Shown here: piece after piece, positions 63,206-64,000 of the stretch | How the letters are laid out: the number at the start of each line of letters is the position of its first letter | How positions within the stretch are numbered: position 1 is the stretch's first letter | NCBI RefSeq assembly: GCF_000471905.2 | Contig: NW_006499364.1 | Coordinates: forward strand, 7,177,297 to 7,241,296 | Length of the DNA: 64,000 nt | Direction of reading: 5' to 3' | Source: Amborella trichopoda | Lineage: Eukaryota; Streptophyta; Magnoliopsida; Amborellales; Amborellaceae | The notes under the pieces: generated by a model | Told to the model about the DNA's origin: nothing | What the model saw: the letters and a program-made list of their open reading frames with translations, nothing else | The model's database searches: none | Translations under genes and position numbers: made by a program

Positions 63206-64000
63206 TTGATGGCGTCACTGTGATTAGGTATTCTCTCTCTAGAATCAGCAAAAAGAATAGAAGATAATGTATCAGTAATTGTTTGTGACGAGAGTGAGAC
63301 ACATCGCTCGGTTTAACCGTTCTGGTTCGATTTGATTTTGCAAACACTACAAATAGGGCTGTGTGATATCTTCGTAATTTCCAATAGAGAATGACTCGGA
63401 CTCTCTCTCTACAATCACAGCTATAGAGAACCCCAAATAAAGGTTCTCCTTTGACAATTTATTTTTCAAAAATGACCTAATCTTAATAAATGGCCTCAAA
63501 CGTCGTCCATACGTCATTTTTCCAAAAAATTTGGTAGCCACTTTAATTTTGCATATGTCAACCTTTTTTTTTCAATTGTGTTGATTGTTGGGATTGTATG
63601 ACACCCACTATACCGAGCCGCCCCCATATTTAGATTTTGTTTATTTATTTATTTTTACGCCTATGTTCTCAAAACAAATGACAGTTTCGACGAGTCCATG
63701 TAGAAATGAGGAGACTATTAAAAATCTATTTTTGAGATAGATTTTCGGACCCAATTTTTAAGGACATATAATCTCTATCATAGAGATAATGAATATAAAA
63801 AATCAAATCTATTTTTTAAAATAAAAATAATAATTTTTTGAAGAAATAATTTTGACCGTTAGTTTCAATTGTTTTAGATGGACCACCTATTTACATCTAT
63901 CTATAAGATGGATGCTTTATACTTTGGGACCACATATTGTAGAAATGTGGTGCAGCCCACATGAAACAATTTGCCGAAAACAAAACCGCACATAATTTTT
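63206..64000. other. Window end: AT-rich, dispersed repeat copy 2 at 63715-64000
   Basis: No credible gene. 63715-64000 pairs with 52710-53060 (see there); it continues past the window end. Confidence 0.5.

Overview
This looks like nuclear DNA of a flowering plant. The signs are spliced host-type exons with GT..AG introns, plant transposon families (Ty3/gypsy, Ty1/copia, MULE, hAT, L1-type LINE, MITEs) and small plastid DNA fragments. I cannot place the species. No complete host gene is present. The window is a repeat-rich graveyard built around one large decayed gene.

Layout. Positions 1-8150 hold a Ty3/gypsy fossil (gag-like remains, no polymerase seen) with several tandem arrays. Positions 8240-12815 hold gypsy LTR-type material on both strands, with more arrays. 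At 12805-13277 (minus) is a piece of a cysteine synthase (O-acetylserine thiol-lyase) pseudogene, butted against the 3' end of a gypsy polymerase. From 34023 down to 16725 (minus) I can trace eight exons of a UBP8/UBP5-type ubiquitin-specific protease: start region, DUSP-like N-terminal domain and the Cys-box half of the catalytic domain. The exons carry frameshifts, an in-frame stop and lost splice sites, and the His-box half is missing. Its introns are filled with a gypsy LTR pair (18605-20556), a hAT transposon carrying a nested LINE (23277-27150), a copia solo LTR (29480-30251) and several MITEs.

Just upstream of that gene, inside an array of TATA-bearing promoter repeats, sits a 6.1-kb Mutator-like element (34327-40442). 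It has terminal inverted repeats and an exact 9-bp target duplication, and it holds a broken MuDR-type transposase plus a broken plant mobile domain (PMD) gene. After an assembly gap (41244-41965) come three LTRs of one copia-like family (41966-43810 minus, 45362-47400 plus, 54916-56900 plus), one followed by a gag fragment. Between them is a 1.9-kb Pack-MULE (50805-52705) with long inverted repeats that carries the first exon of a CFIm25 (pre-mRNA 3'-end processing, Nudix family) gene. The right end holds plastid psaA and trnK fragments, satellite-like arrays, MITEs and a second MULE-like element (61555-62559) whose ends and internal arrays resemble the large MULE.

The genes do not form a working system. 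What the window records is gene decay and gene-fragment capture by DNA transposons.
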